Source: Bimuria novae-zelandiae CBS 107.79
Lineage: Eukaryota > Ascomycota > Dothideomycetes > Pleosporales > Didymosphaeriaceae
Reading direction: 5' to 3'
NCBI GenBank assembly: GCA_010015655.1
Contig: ML976732.1
Location: forward strand, 91,562-155,561
DNA length: 64,000 bases
A program made the translations under genes and the position numbers. Below the pieces are notes generated by a model. It saw only the letters and a program-made list of their open reading frames with translations. It did not search any database and had not been told where the DNA came from. Shown piece after piece: positions 25,190 through 38,299 of this stretch (its first letter is position 1; the number at the start of each line of letters is the position of its first letter).

Positions 25190-28100
25190 AGAGTCGAGAA
25201 GCGCTTAATTAAAGACATTATAGTGTATAGACATTATGTTATAGCACTAATCGACCTAGGGGCAGACGCGTGTCTGATCGCCCCACGAGTGGTCGAGAAA
25301 TACGATATGCCATATTACAATAAAAGGATACCGCTACAAATGGGACTCGCGAACGGGACCTGATTGTAAGAATATAGTAATAGTTGGCTACGCCTTAAGA
25401 CGGCGCTAGTATAAGTTAATATAGTAGGCCTAGAGAGCTAACATGTTTTTACTATTATAGAGATAGGAGACATTAAAGCTATCGTAGGATATAAATGGCT
25501 AGAGCAATATAATCTATAGATAGACTAGATTAAACAAATAATTCTTCCTTAAAGGCCACCAGCAATGGCTTAGGAGAGCCCTGGTGGAAGGAAAACTCTA
25601 CAAAAACCTTAGGCAAGGAAGGAGAGCCGACTATCTAAGATACAAGAAATATTAGTATGCAAGATAGACAGGATCTTAAAGTAATACCTAGGACAGGTGC
25701 ACTGTATATAGGTCCGGAAGACTAAGATAGTCCTAGATAATCCTAGTCTACTAGAAGAATATAAGGAATTCGCAGACCTGTTTAAGGAACACGACAAGAC
25801 TATTCTACCTAAACATAAGGAATAGGATTATAAGATACTATTAATAGAAGGAGCTAAGCTACGGTTAGAGCGCCTAAGGCCCCTTACATATAAATAAGAA
25901 AAAGAGTTAAAGGAGCTTATTTAGAAGAACCTGCGCTTTGGGAAATAGTGGCCTAGTTAGAGCCCTGTGGCCTTCCCTATACTCTTTGTTCGCAAGAAGG
26001 ACGGCAGGCTACGACTCTGTGTGGATTATAGATAGCTAAACGCCGTGACGATTAAGAATCGCTACCTGTTACTACTAATAATAGAGCTTATAGATAGACT
26101 CTAAGGAGCTAAATACTTCACGAAATTTAATGTCTAGGATGGATTCTATAGAATTCGAATTGCGAAAGGGCACAAGTGGAAAATGGCTTTCCGCACGCGA
26201 TACGGCCTTTTCAAGTATATAGTCATGCCTATAGGGCTAACTAACGCACCAGCAACCTTCTAGGAGTTAATAAATTAAGTACTATATAAATACTTAGACG
26301 TATTTTGCACGGCGTACTTTAACGACATCCTAATATATTTACATGGGACCCTGGAAGAACACAAGGAGCATGTGCGGAAAGTACTATAGAAGTTATAAGA
26401 GTATTAATTGCTCCTACACCCTAAGAAATGCGAGTTTCATGTCACTAAGACAGAATATTTAGGATTTGTGATATCCCGAGAAGGTGTTAAAATAGATCCG
26501 AACAAGATCGCGATAATAGAAGAATAGCTACTACTAGAATTAGTAAAGGATATTTAATCCTTCTTAGGCTTTACTAACTTTTATCGCAAATTTATTAGGA
26601 ACTACTTAAAGGTCACCGCTCTACTAATAGAACTTATAAAGATAGGGAAATGGCGTCCTCTGTAGGAAATAGAGAAGGAAGCTTTTAAATAACTAAAGCG
26701 CCTATTCCTAACAACACCCCTACTATAGATGTACGACCTAAAGCGACAACACCGCATTTATATAGACGCATCGGACTATGCGTTGGGGGCCGTACTACTA
26801 CAAGAATGCGATAACTAGGAGTGGAGACCTGTCTTCTATTATGTAAGAAAGCTCTTAGGAGCGGAGCTTAACCACGAAATCTATAATAAGGAATTACTCG
26901 CTATTATTAACTGCTTTAAACAATAGGAAGCATAGCTTAAGGGAGCTAAGTATTAGATAGAGGTATTCTTTAATTACCTTAATCTAACCCGCTTTACAAC
27001 GACTAAGAAGCTTAATTAGCGACAGGCTAGATAGTCTAAATAGATAGCGGAATTTGACTTCCGCATTATGCATCTGCTAGGAAACGTAAACACTATGGCA
27101 GATGCACTTAGTAGATAGTTAAACCTTATAGAAGAAGACGATGGTGGTAACTATATTATAATCCTAACTTACGCGAAGGACGGAACCCTTCGCTATAATA
27201 AGATATAGCTTACGCTAGCACTAGAAGTACGGCGCGCGGATCTCGCCTATTATAGGCTAGTTATGGACAGGATACAGGATTACGATAGGCTTATAAATAA
27301 GGATTGCTAAGCGTATAATCTCTACTAAGCTACGAAATTAACGGCACGGGACTATTAAAACTATATTTAGATTAGCGAGCAGATAGCTTCGCTGCTAATT
27401 AAAAAGTTATATAAGGATAAGGATTAGGGATACCTAGGGATTGCTAAAACAACGCGTTAAATCGCGAACGAATATACTATCCCTAGGCTACGCTAGGTGG
27501 TATAGAAGGTTTTAGGCAACTATTTAGCCTGTTATAAGAATAAGCCTAAGAGACATAAGCCCTATGGCCTTTTATAGCTACTAAAGCCGCCCCCAAGACC
27601 ATAGTTAAGCGTAACCATAGACTTTATCGTAAAGTTACTAGTACTACTAGCACTAGGGAACAAGGATCCTTACAACTTAATCTTAGTTATAATCTATTAA
27701 CTTACTAAAGAGTCAAGGTTAGTGCTAATTAGGGAAGCTATGTTAGCAGAAGAACTAGCCTATGTAGTAGAACGAGAACTAATATTATACGTTAGACAAC
27801 CTAGCGAGTTTATCATAAATAGGGCTAAGGTATTTACATTATTATACTAGACCACGTTTACGGCCTAATTAGGGATTAAGTATAAGCTTATAACGAGCTT
27901 CTACCTTAAAATAGATAGCTAAACTAAGTAAATAAACTAAACGTTGGAATAATATCTCTGGATGTATGTAAATAAGCTTTAAGATAACTAGGTCGAGCTA
28001 TTGCCAACAGCCTAGCTAGCATATAATAGCGCAAGATCGGCGACTACGGGGTACTCGCCATATTATGCCAACTATGGATGTGAACCGACGACTTACCAGG

Positions 28101-28680
28101 ATCTATTGGATATCTAGAGTATAGTAAAGAACGTAGCTAATAAAGCTAAACTTATGCAGGATCTGCATAAAACACTACACGAGAATATTACGCGGCGTAA
28201 TAAATAAATAGCGCGATAGGTAAATAAAAAAAGGATTATAGGACTAACTTTTAAGGAGGGGGATAGAGTCCTCCTCTTATAAAAAAATTTTAAGATAATA
28301 AGGCTAAGTAAAAAACTAGATAACCTTTAGAAAGAACTATTCGAAGTTTAAGAGGTTAGAGGACTAGTAAATTTTAAACTACGGTTACCTATAGATACAC
28401 GCATGCACCTAGTTTTCCATAAATCCTTATTAGAACTAGCACCGCTAAACGCCGAACTAGAAACCTAGCTCGAACTCGAGGACGAGGAGTACAAGGTCGA
28501 AGCTATTAGGGACCTACAAAAAATCGGGCGTTAGTACAAGTATCTAGTGAAATGGGAAGGATGGCCAGAGAACCACAACACATAGGAACTAGTATAAAAC
28601 CTCACGAACTACAGGACAGCGCTGGAGAAGTTCCATAAGGAACATCCAGAGGCGCCGCGACCAGATTAGCAAGGAACTTA
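25190..28680 (+). pseudogene. pol of Gypsy B2 (protease to chromodomain)
   Basis: The protease lies at about 25240-25500 ('ALIDLGADACLIAPRVVEKY', the family D-[ST]-G-A motif read as DLGA). RT lies at about 25850-26560 with 'LRLCVDYR', '[10 protein letters not shown]' and 'AYFNDILIY' (26312-26338; the family has YLDD). RNase H lies at about 26740-27130 ('IYIDASDYALGAVL' and 'ADALSR'), integrase at about 27400-28150 ('VTIDFIVKL', 'YNSARSATTGYSPYYANYG') and chromodomain at about 28480-28640 ('RYKYLVKWEGWPENHNT'-like). All frames carry TAG/TAA; the RT aspartate change also marks loss of function. Confidence 0.85.
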
Positions 28681-28774
28681 GAGAAATTAAAGGATATAGA
28701 AGGGTTAAAAGGAATAAGTAAATTAGCCTATAACTAGCCTAAGTTAGCCCTTAGAGGTGCGGGTCGTGACGGTT

Positions 28775-29222
28775 CGCGACTGTTAGTAGCAGCCATACCC
28801 TTTAGATCCCCCTATTTTTCTAAAGCCTCGATTGTATCAGCGACACGGAGATTATGCTAAGTAAAGGCGTGCTCCTTCTCTTCCACCTCCGCCAGCTCGC
28901 GCCGAAGACGAGCGGTCGCCGAAGCCAAGCAAGTAGACTCCTCTATAGCAAGGGCCTAGCGCTCTTTAGCTATAAGCAATTCTAAACGCTTCTTGCGTTT
29001 CTCCTCCTAAACGCGCTCCTAATCCTTCTCGGGAATCTATAGACTACACTTGGCATAGGCTGCGAGACAGCCCGCACACTGCCTAGAAGCAGCGTTAATA
29101 AAACACTATAACTTCTTCTTCTAATAACGCTTATAACTAGACGCTATCTCTAGGCCCTAAGCTTCTACCTTTTACGCACGAGCGCGACGAGTCGCAAGGG
29201 ACAAATAAGGGGCTTTCGGCAT
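28775..29222 (-). pseudogene. Antisense Cys/coiled-coil reading frame in Gypsy B2
   Basis: ATG at 29222 (MPKAPYLSLATRRARA) opens a ~149-codon frame on the strand opposite to pol, ending near the chromodomain. Its only interruptions are TAA/TAG, as expected from CAA/CAG/TGG by RIP; I saw no TGA. A cysteine cluster with spacing C-x8-C-x2-C-x6-C lies at about residues 42-62 and is followed by a long Glu/Lys/Arg/Leu-rich coiled-coil-like tail. The position next to the 3' LTR suggests transcription from an antisense promoter there. I cannot assign a function. Confidence 0.55.
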
Positions 29223-29373
29223 AGTTAGTAAGGCGAGGGAAATTAAGAGGAGGCTATAATTTGCCTTAAAACGCGGGGATGCGCACCTTTATAGCAACTA
29301 GTACCTACGCGCTAATAGCATAGCAGCATAACAAAGTAAGGTATTAGGACGATAACCTTAAAGAGGGGGATAG

Positions 29374-29847
29374 TGTTACAACTACAAACCCTATAAGGAT
29401 AAAGAAGCTAGATAATTACGCTAAGAGAGTAATTATTAGCGAAGTAGTAGAGTTAATAGGACACAATAAGGCGCGGGGTAGCTTAGGTTAGTAGTTACGT
29501 AATAAAGTCCCGCATAAGCGAGAAGTCCCGCATAAAGTACGGGACTATAGGAAGTCCCACGGACTACCTTAGAGAAAGACGTCTTAGCGGGACTACAAGG
29601 AAGAAGCAGACTAGTATATAGTGTAACAGTTCTCCTATATTGTTTCTCTCTTCATAGTTAACTTATATATCTTCTGTGCGAGTACGTTCTCCTATATAGA
29701 CTAATAGTTATCTTACTTTATTATAAGATTAGATTGTCTAGCCGCGCTAAGTGTCGCATTAACTTGTACTACTAAATAATCCGTGAAGCACCACGATACC
29801 TTACCGCCCTAACCTGGACCGGAATAAGGTGTGAGAGCCTCATAACA
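29374..29847 (+). repeat. 3' LTR of Gypsy B2
   Basis: 474 bp, the same length as 22689-23162, with mainly C-to-T and G-to-A differences from it. Confidence 0.93.
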
Positions 29848-30899
29848 TTTAAAATATACCTTTAATAAATATTTAAGATTACTAATAAGATAGCTATTGC
29901 TAAACGTGCGATCTAAATAATCTACTAACACTAATTTATAGCTAAATATATAGCTAAGTTCTATAAGTACGCTATGTAACTTAATTAGGAAGATAAATCT
30001 CTTAAGATAATATATAAATAAGACTTTAAACGTAATATGCGTGAAGAACTCCTACATAGTAGTATAAAAATAAAGACTTTAGAGGAACTATACGAAAAGA
30101 CTATCTATATAGATAAGAAATAGTTCGCCTTGCAAGAAGAGTTCCGCAGGAACCTAAGGAACACTAGTTTTAAATAATAGGTACCTATAGTCTATAAGGC
30201 GCTACTAAAAGCACCTCGACGCTAGTAACGTAACTATTATAGACCCTAGCCTATAGAAGATATCTAGTTTAATAACTTAAAAAAAGGAATAGGAAAGGCT
30301 ATAGGCTTCTAAAAGCCTAACCTACGTATCTTAGATAGAACCTAATAATAGGGGACTAAGACGCCTAAATGTTTTACATATAGTAAACTAGGCTATATAG
30401 CCAGGAACTATAGATCTAAGAACAAGATCACTAGGCAGCTAAACGTGCTAATTATTAATTAAAAAGAAACTATTAACGAAGAATAGTAAGTAGTAAATAC
30501 TATTAAATAAGTTAATATCTACGACAAAGGATTAGAACAAATAGGGATACCTAACTTATAACTCTACAAGGATATATATAAAGGTTTAGATAAAAAGGAG
30601 AAGGAAAAGAAGCTAATACTTTAATTTTTTATACTTTACCCTAGCTAGAGTAAGCCTGTTACTAGTAAAATAATAAACGTTTTTAACTTTTTAGAAAAAC
30701 ACTAACTAAGGAAAGGAGACTTCGGGTTTATAGTAATAAAATAATAAGATTACGTAAAAGTATTTTACCATGCTTACTAACCTAATCTAGTTAGTAAAAT
30801 AGTACGTGAAATAGTAGACTATCGCTACGCCCACGAAGATCCTAAGAAAAAGTACCTAAACAAAAATCCGAACTACGAACTATAGTACGACCTAGACCA

Positions 30900-33800
30900 C
30901 TATAACCATACGCATAATTCTATACGATAGACCCTTTGCGGAGAAGATTAATATACCTTTTATTACTAAGCTAAGGAATATAGCTACTTTCCCTAAATAT
31001 ACTAATAATATAGATAAGAGTAGTTTAACTGCCTTATTGCCTACTGCTATGTTTACCTTTAGAATAAACGTAAAATATAATACTTTTTATACCTTAACTA
31101 GATACTAAACTAGGTAATATTACTACTAGTTAATAAAAAGTTCGTATTAGATAAATAGTAAACATGCTTACACCCTAACTATAAAGAACATAAGGAGTAG
31201 AAAAACAAGCATAGATTTAATTATATACTAAAAGGGACTATAACCCTCTAAATTAAAGTAGTAATAAAGGAAGAAGATAGTAAAGTTTCCTTAAATAAAA
31301 CTTAATAATAGCCTTAGGAAAAGAGTAAAGGATACCTTAAACCTATAGAGCTAGTTATAGAGAAAATGTCTTTTTTAGACCTAGGCTTAGGCGAGAGAAC
31401 GCCTTTAAAGAAGTAAATGCTACTAATAGTTAGATATTAATTAAGCTACTAGTATAGCTTAAAGAAATATAAATAAAAGCTATACTAGACTTAGGAGCAC
31501 AAGAGAGCTATGTGTTAAGAAAAGCACTTAATAGAGTAGGACTCTATAAGCGTAAGAAGGCTATACCCTATGCTATCCACGATATAACTAGATAAATAAT
31601 GCCTGGCAAAGCGATAATTAAGTATAAGATTAAAACTATCTTTATAATCTATAGATACTAGGAATTAATTACCCTTAATATAATTAAGGAAGCTAATTAC
31701 GATGTAATTTTAGGATTACCCTAGTTAAGAAAGTATAACCCTATAATTAACTAAAAAAAGAAAGAGCTATTTTTAAGCGCTATAACTATATATTATAAGT
31801 AAAGCCTAAGTATTAATAAAGTATAATAGTAGATAAGAGAGCTATTAATAACATAGTCTTATAACTAAAAGTTAATAAATATAAAATTAACTTAGTAAAC
31901 GCTAGTAGAAACTACTAGGTTATAAAGTGTAAGTATAAAGAGAACAGCACAACTTTTAATATCCCTAATAAATATAAGAAATAGAGTTATTTATTTTAAG
32001 AAGAGAAAGGGGCAAATGCCCTTCCTAAGTATATATACTAAGATTATTGCATTATTCTTGAAGAAGGAAAAACGCCGCCTTTTAAACTACTATATAGCTA
32101 GAGCAAAAAGGAACTCTAATAAACACGCGAATTCCTAAAAAAAAAGCCCTTAATAGGTAATAAATATGCAAGTTAGAATTGCTAGTAGTATTATCCCTAA
32201 TATTTATTATAAAAAAAGGATGGAACACAACATCTTTATATTAACTATAGGAGGCTAAACGATATAATAATTAAGAATAGATACTTACTACTAAATATAT
32301 AAGAGTTTTGAGACAGGCTAGGACAAGCTAAGATATTTACGTAATTTAACTTATAAGATAGATACTATCTTATATAAAGAGTAGCAGGTGATAAGTAGAA
32401 GATAGCCTTTTAAACTAGATATAAACTATTTAAGTACTAAGTTATGCCCTTTAGACTTACTAATGCACTAGCAACGTTTTAAGTAATAATTAATAATATA
32501 CTATAGAACTACCTTAATATATTTATAGTTGCCTACCTTGATAATATCCTAGTATTCTTTAAGTAAGAGAAGGATTATGTGTAGCACGTATAAATAGTAC
32601 TATAAGCGCTAGATAGCGCTAACCTATAACTAAAACTTAAGAAATACAAATTTTATATTACTAAACTAGAGTTTCTAAGACATGTTATTAATACTAAAGG
32701 TATTTAAGTAAGCCCTTTAAAGATTAAAGAAGTAAGGAAGTAAAAGTTATTTACTAATTTTAAAAAAATATAAGCCTTCCTTAAATTTATTAGATTTAAT
32801 AGATAATTTATCACGGACTACTTAAGAATTACACTACTACTTACTAACCTTATAAAGAAATATAAACCTTTTAATTAGACAAAAGAATGTAAATAAGTAT
32901 TCTAAACACTACAAGAAGCATATATTACGCTACTAGTTCTTATATACTTCTAAGATAATAAACCTTTGCGTATTAAAACAGACGTAAGCGATTTGGCAGT
33001 TAGAGCATGCGCGAAGTAAGAAAAGAATAGCAAATAGCATCTAGTTACATACTACGCACACAAATTTATATTAGAAGAATTATAGTATAAAGTACACGAT
33101 AAAGAACTACTCGCGATAGTAAAAGCTATTAAATACTAAAGGATCTATACATATAGTTACTCTAAACTTATAATTTTTATAGACTACAAGAACCTTACAC
33201 GCTTTATAACTATAAAAGAACTAACCTAATAATAAGCAAGATTGTTAGAAATGCTAGGATGATACAAATTTAAGATTATATACACCTTAGGTAAAGAAAA
33301 CGGACGAGCAGACGCCCTTAGTAAAATAAATAATAAAAAAGGAAAAGTTAAGATATACTCTATAATATTAAAGAAAAACCCTAATAGTTCTTTAGAACTA
33401 ATAGCTAAACTTAACTAACTCCTTGTACGTACGAGAGAAGTACCCAAGAAACTATAAATAAAACTTATATAATAATACTATAATAACCTAGTATATAGAT
33501 ACCTTAATATTTAGAAAATAATCGAACTTACCTAGCGGAACTATAGCTTTAAAGGAATTAAGGAAGTAGTAATTACTTATATCTATAAATGCGTAGATTG
33601 CTAGCGTAATAAACACGCAATATATCTTAAGTATAAAAAGATATAAGCTATCTAAATACCTATTACACTATAGGAAGACATCGCTATAGACTTTATTATA
33701 GGACTACTATAATTAAAAAATTCTGTAACTGGAATTACCTACAACGCGATACTAAATATTATCTATTAATTTACTAAATACGTAGAATTACTATTATAAT

Positions 33801-34350
33801 AAAAGATAACTATAGTAAAGGAACATGCATTCCTTATCCTAGACTAACTTATATAGCACTATAGCATTCTAAAGACTATTATTAGCGATAGAGACAAACT
33901 CTTCACTTTGAACTACTAGATAACACTTATGGCACTAATTAGAATAAAACGAAAACTATCGACGGTATACTATCTACAAACTAATAGATAAACAGAACGT
34001 ACAAACTAAACTATTAAGACGTACTTACGTATCTACTATAATAACTAAAGGAATAACTAGATTTTTTTTATTACTTATGACACAATTAGCATACAACAAC
34101 AAGATATTAATAGTAATAGGATTTACACTATTCTATGTAAACTATAAAAGATACTTATATCTCTTTAATTAAATACTTCCTACAGCAATTAGGACAGAAG
34201 AAGTAATAAATATAGTAGAAACTATAAAAAAAGACACATGTATAACTCTAAGAGAATTTTAAGGAAGCTTAATAGTAAAGTATTTCTTATATAAACTAAA
34301 AAAGAAAAATGGCACCTTAGCTAAAGAAAGGGGATAAAGCATATCTACTT
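30900..34350 (+). pseudogene. pol of Gypsy C (protease, RT, RNase H, integrase)
   Basis: A protease relic lies at about 31470-31740 ('AILDLGAQESYVLRKALNR'). RT lies at about 32100-32800 ('LFKY.VMPFRLTNALATF' and 'AYLDNILVFF' at about 32535-32560, where the family has YLDDILVF). RNase H begins near 32950 ('LRIKTDVSDLAVRACAK'). Integrase runs about 33530-34250 ('YIYKCVDC', 'DIAIDFIIGLL', 'TIISDRDKLFT'). Sequence of 30620-31430 upstream of the protease is AT-rich and I recognise nothing in it. Copia E cuts the gene at 34364, and the chromodomain continues after 55154. Confidence 0.8.
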
Positions 34351-34363
34351 ACGAAAAATCTTT

Positions 34364-34581
34364 TATTAGTATCGAACCTGCGTAACGCTCCTACGGCGTT
34401 CACAGCCATGCAGCTTGCCTGTGGTTTGTTGCGCTAGTCCTGATCGGGCTAGCAGGGAACAAACCACGCTCGATAAATACTTCTCGCAACAGCCCACCAC
34501 AATTAATTAATTAAATTACTACTATCTACACCATATCGTTGCAACGAAGTCTTGATTTAATAGCCTATTATTATATTAACA
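34364..34581 (+). repeat. 5' LTR of Copia E
   Basis: 218 bp. The outer ~135 bp are nearly unmutated, including the inverted 'aaaccacgct' / 'gtggttt' palindrome-like core. The inner ~80 bp show C-to-T changes at nearly every CA, where the 3' LTR still has CA. Confidence 0.93.
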
Positions 34582-36206
34582 CTAATTAGTAGTTGCTATA
34601 CTATAGATTAGCAAGATATACTGTGTATAGGGAATCTTAGCGCACGTTTCAGGCTAAGTATTCTAGTAATAGAAGCGGTTAGCGCATGCCTCCTCCCCTA
34701 CTAAGGTCTAGGATATAGTATCGCTAGTGCGAAGTATAGGTACGACAAGCTCACCGCTATCCTGTATTAGGATTAGCGGCGCCTCGTATTTAAAGGATCT
34801 TTCCGCCTAGATTATCCCTACTAAGGCTAAGTTTAGAAGGAGATTTGCGTTAACCACGCTAACTCTTGTTAATTACACTAATTATAAGCCTATATCTAAA
34901 ACGCTATTATAAAGTATACCCGAACAAAGGACTGCTCGTGGTACCTAAATAAAATAATCTATAAGGACTAGTACGCTAACTAAGATTTTAACGTTACTAA
35001 CGCTATTGTTAATATAGATAAACGTAATACTATAGTTATTAACTAAATAATACAGGTAGAAGAGGATAACATATTCGACTTATTTTTACTACTTAAGTTT
35101 AAGGAGTATTTTAAGAACTTTACCTACGATTTTTTTAATAGTATTAATAAGCGTATCTAAAAAGCACTTAAAAGGCTCCTCCGCTAGTAAGACATCTATA
35201 TTAAGTAAGGTTATAGTAATAATCTCCCTAACTAATTCGCAGAACTCCTTATATTAACTACTATCTTAAAATAGCCCGCTAAGCATCTTAAGCTTATAAG
35301 GCTTTGTAAAGGCTTTAAGTGCCACTAGATCGTAGATAATAAAGAATAATAGTAGTAGTGGCAAGCTCCGCTAGGTAGAAGATTATTATTATTATTATAA
35401 CCTAGGTTTACGCCTATGTAGAATAACTCTTATTTACTTACTAACCTTGCTAAGTTATACACGCCAGAGCAAAAGTATTTAGGTAATAAATATAACATCC
35501 TTAAGATAAAGATTAAGGTGTTTAATAACCTCTACACTAAGGTTAGGATTAATAAGGATAAGCAGTATAAAATAGTACTCTCTATTATACTTACTAGCTA
35601 AGCGCTTTAGTATTATTATAATTATATTACTCCCTAGGCGCTTACACTTACTTATAACGCAATACTTAATAAACTACGTACGTACTTTAATACTACATTA
35701 GCTTACTAAATATACCTCTAAGAGTAGTATAGCACTACGCTTAAGAGCGTTATAATTGCTAACCCTAATAAAGACCCTATAGAGTGTCTTAAAATAGTTA
35801 TTAGCAAGATAAACATGCTCTATTAGGCACTGTTATAGGACTAGGGTAAGAGCTATAATTAGTATTTACTTACGCAATAGCTCTTTAGCGCATGTTATAG
35901 TATTAAAGTAACTACTATAGCTTACTTAAAGCTAGTAACTATATTTAAAGGTGTCGCCGCAGATCTCTATAATCTAGTTAGCATATAGTTAAGCTATTAT
36001 TCTAATAGCCAGTTTCTATTGCGAGATGCAGATAAGCAGTATTATATTAACTGCTACTACATCCGCAATAATTAACAAGCTATAGGATTATTATATAATA
36101 ATTACTATAGCTACTACTATTAAGGTCAAGGCAGATCGCGCGGCAATTAATTTAATAATAATAACTATTAGTTAAACTACTTAGGTAATTGCCGTAACAA
36201 GACATG
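34582..36206 (+). pseudogene. gag of Copia E
   Basis: Translation through RIP stops at about 34870-36190 gives a continuous gag-like product with 'WQA', 'YTPEQKYLGNKYNI' and 'FNNLYTKVRINKDKQYKIVL' blocks and a C-terminal polar, Tyr-rich stretch. No clear zinc knuckle was seen before the A2 insertion at 36207. The stretch 34582-34860 is the leader and an unreadable start. Confidence 0.6.
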
Positions 36207-36367
36207 TGTAAGGGGCTGGGTGCTCAAGGAGCCAAAGGTGCCAGAAGAATACTTATAAATTCGATAGAGAGTCTAAAGTTAAGCTTCGGGCGTCGAACTT
36301 ATATATCTGGGGTTCGCATAACCGAGGGTTAAGGATCCGAGGCAACAACTAGGCGTAGCCTATTATA
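36207..36367 (-). repeat. 3' LTR of Gypsy A2 (left side)
   Basis: 161 bp, with most CA/TG dinucleotides kept. It is the best-preserved family A LTR and the reference for the others. In element orientation it lies downstream. Confidence 0.93.
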
Positions 36368-37239
36368 TACCTCCCTTCCCTTTATTAAGGGTAAAAAAAA
36401 GAAATCTCTGCGTCTTATCTTGTTTGTGTAGCTTCGCGATTATTTTGTTATCTGCTTACGATCCTCTCGCCGTTATAAACCTCTTACTAGTTCCGTTCTC
36501 GCGTATCCAATTTTATGTCCTTACCATAAGTAGTTACTATAGTAGTGTGTTCGCGCTAGTGCGTTTGCTTATTATTATGTACATAAAATTACTTCTTACT
36601 TAGCTTCTAGACTTTACTCTTTTAAGCTTTCTCTTTTTTCTTAGCTTAACTTCGTGCGCTGTAACGTCTTACTTTTAACCTAGTCTTTCTTAACTTCGCG
36701 ACCTAATTCCCCTTACTATTTTAATAAGATAGCTAGCCCTTCGCGTAATAGTCGCGTAATAAGGACGCTTAAGCGTTAGAGGCGTGCTACTAACTTTAAT
36801 AATAAGATAAAGGAAGGCCTGTCCTTATTATAATTACCTAGCTACTAACTTAAGAAGACTAAGCTCTCTTAAAATAAAATTACTATATCTAACGCTAGCG
36901 TAATCCTTCTTAGCTAGCTTACTAAGAAGTTTAGTCCTTCTAAAGCTCGCGAAGTAAGTTCTAGACCTTTTTTTACGCTTTTTCTACTTTTTTTTACCTT
37001 CTAACTTGCTTCCTTACTCTTTAAACCTCCTTCCTAGTTCTTTATTAGCCTAGGTGTGCGCACTTACCAACTTAATAAGCTTAGTTCCTAAGGTCTAATC
37101 TTACTACGCGTGATAATTAAGCGCTAGTATATTAACTACGTTACCTACGGACGCGTTTGTTAGTGGGTACTAGCGGGTAAGACGGTTTCCTGCGAGGAGT
37201 GCCGTACCTACAAGCTTACTAGCTACACTAGACAAGTAT

Positions 37240-38160
37240 ACTTTAGTCTAACTTATTCTAGATAACTTTAGGGTGTGCTCTGCTAACTCCTTCCCCTACC
37301 TAGATTTAGCCTACCCTTAATAAAGTTAGCCACGAAGAGTTTGCTAACATTATAGTTATTAGTGCAGGCCACCTTATAAATAAGGTTTTAAAGTGTAGCT
37401 AGGAATAAAAGGCCTTTTTTACTAATTTTAACGCGTTTTATTCTGCTCGTAAGGTTGTTATTATTAATTACTATACCTCCTTTAAGAGTAAGACTGCTAC
37501 TACTTTAGGCCCTATTACTTTTTTTAAGGCTATTTAGCTCTTAGAGCGCATCGCCGTCGCGGTTAAAAAGACTTCTAATCTTCTTTAAATTTATGCTACT
37601 AACTTTAAAGTATTCTATTAAGTGTGTAAGAACCCTTCTATAAGTTCCTTTTAAATGATAAAGCTATCTTCTAAGGCTAATATTATATAGCTCTCTAGCA
37701 AGTTCGTGGTGGTGGATAAGGGCATCGTAATAAATAGTTTTTAGATAATAGATAATGTCCTCGCGGGAGCTAATGTGCTTACTTAAGCCTACTAGGGCTT
37801 GCGCTAGTGGCTTTAGGCTATTATAATTAAGAAGCGCCTAAGTAAGGAGGATAATAGCTTCCCTAACCCTAGCGGTGTGTTAGAGGGCGGAGAAGTGGAC
37901 CTAAACGTTATTAAGAAGGGTTTTACTATTTCTTTAGTAGCTAAAAATGCCCCTTCTACCTAGTTCCTCTCTCCTTCTTACTTTAGTTTACTTCTAAGGC
38001 TTACTTCTTTTGTAAGGGTTATTCCTTATTATTACAGGAATTATTTAGTCCCCTTATTATTCCTAGTAGTTTTAAGAGTTTTTTAAGTTACTTTTTTAAA
38101 ATTCCTTCTTAACTTCCTTCCCTAATACTTAACTTTATCCCCTAACGGTGTTATTCCTAC
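37240..38160 (+). pseudogene. Antisense reading frame downstream of pol in Gypsy A2
   Basis: The plus strand (opposite to this element's pol) reads as one frame over ~300 codons with only TAA and TAG interruptions. Recognisable stretches are 'KVSHEEFANIIVISAGHLIN', 'FNAFYSARKVVIINYYTSFK', 'VAVKKTSNLL', 'VVVDKGIVI', 'IIDNVLAGANVLT' and 'GVLEGGEVDLNVIKKGFTI'. The same frame is present, more damaged, in A1 (minus, 14440-15360). I do not recognise the family. Composition suggests a soluble, partly helical protein. It may be an accessory gene of this retrotransposon family, expressed from the 3' LTR side. Confidence 0.5.
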
Positions 38161-38299
38161 CCTTATTTTAGATACCTTTATCTAGCTAGGTTTTTTAGCT
38201 TAGCGAGGCAGGCATCGTAGAGCCTCCTTTAGGCCCTAATAGAAGCTAATTTAGGGGATATCGTGGTAGAATCTTATTAGGAGTTTTCTGTTGCGATTT

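Larger units (their letters stand above)
22689..29847 (+). mobile_element. Gypsy chromovirus B2
   Basis: Two 474-bp LTRs (22689-23162, 29374-29847) are flanked by the perfect TSD TTTAA (22684-22688, 29848-29852). A purine tract 'aaagaggggga' precedes the 3' LTR. Total length is 7159 bp. Gag starts 21 bp after the LTR; pol, chromodomain and an antisense frame follow. It is inserted in the gag of Gypsy C. Confidence 0.95.
20455..30500 (+). pseudogene. gag of Gypsy C, split by D and B2
   Basis: Pieces lie at 20455-20672, 22525-22688 and 29848-30500. Across the breaks the translation reads as a retrotransposon gag: '..TYI.GNAKK.I.PYL.KYLD' at 22540-22620, a 'YEKTIYIDKK' block near 30090, and a zinc knuckle 'KCFTYSKLGYIARNYRSKN' at about 30367-30425, with cysteines partly changed to tyrosine. 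All reading frames are broken by TAA/TAG. Confidence 0.75.
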
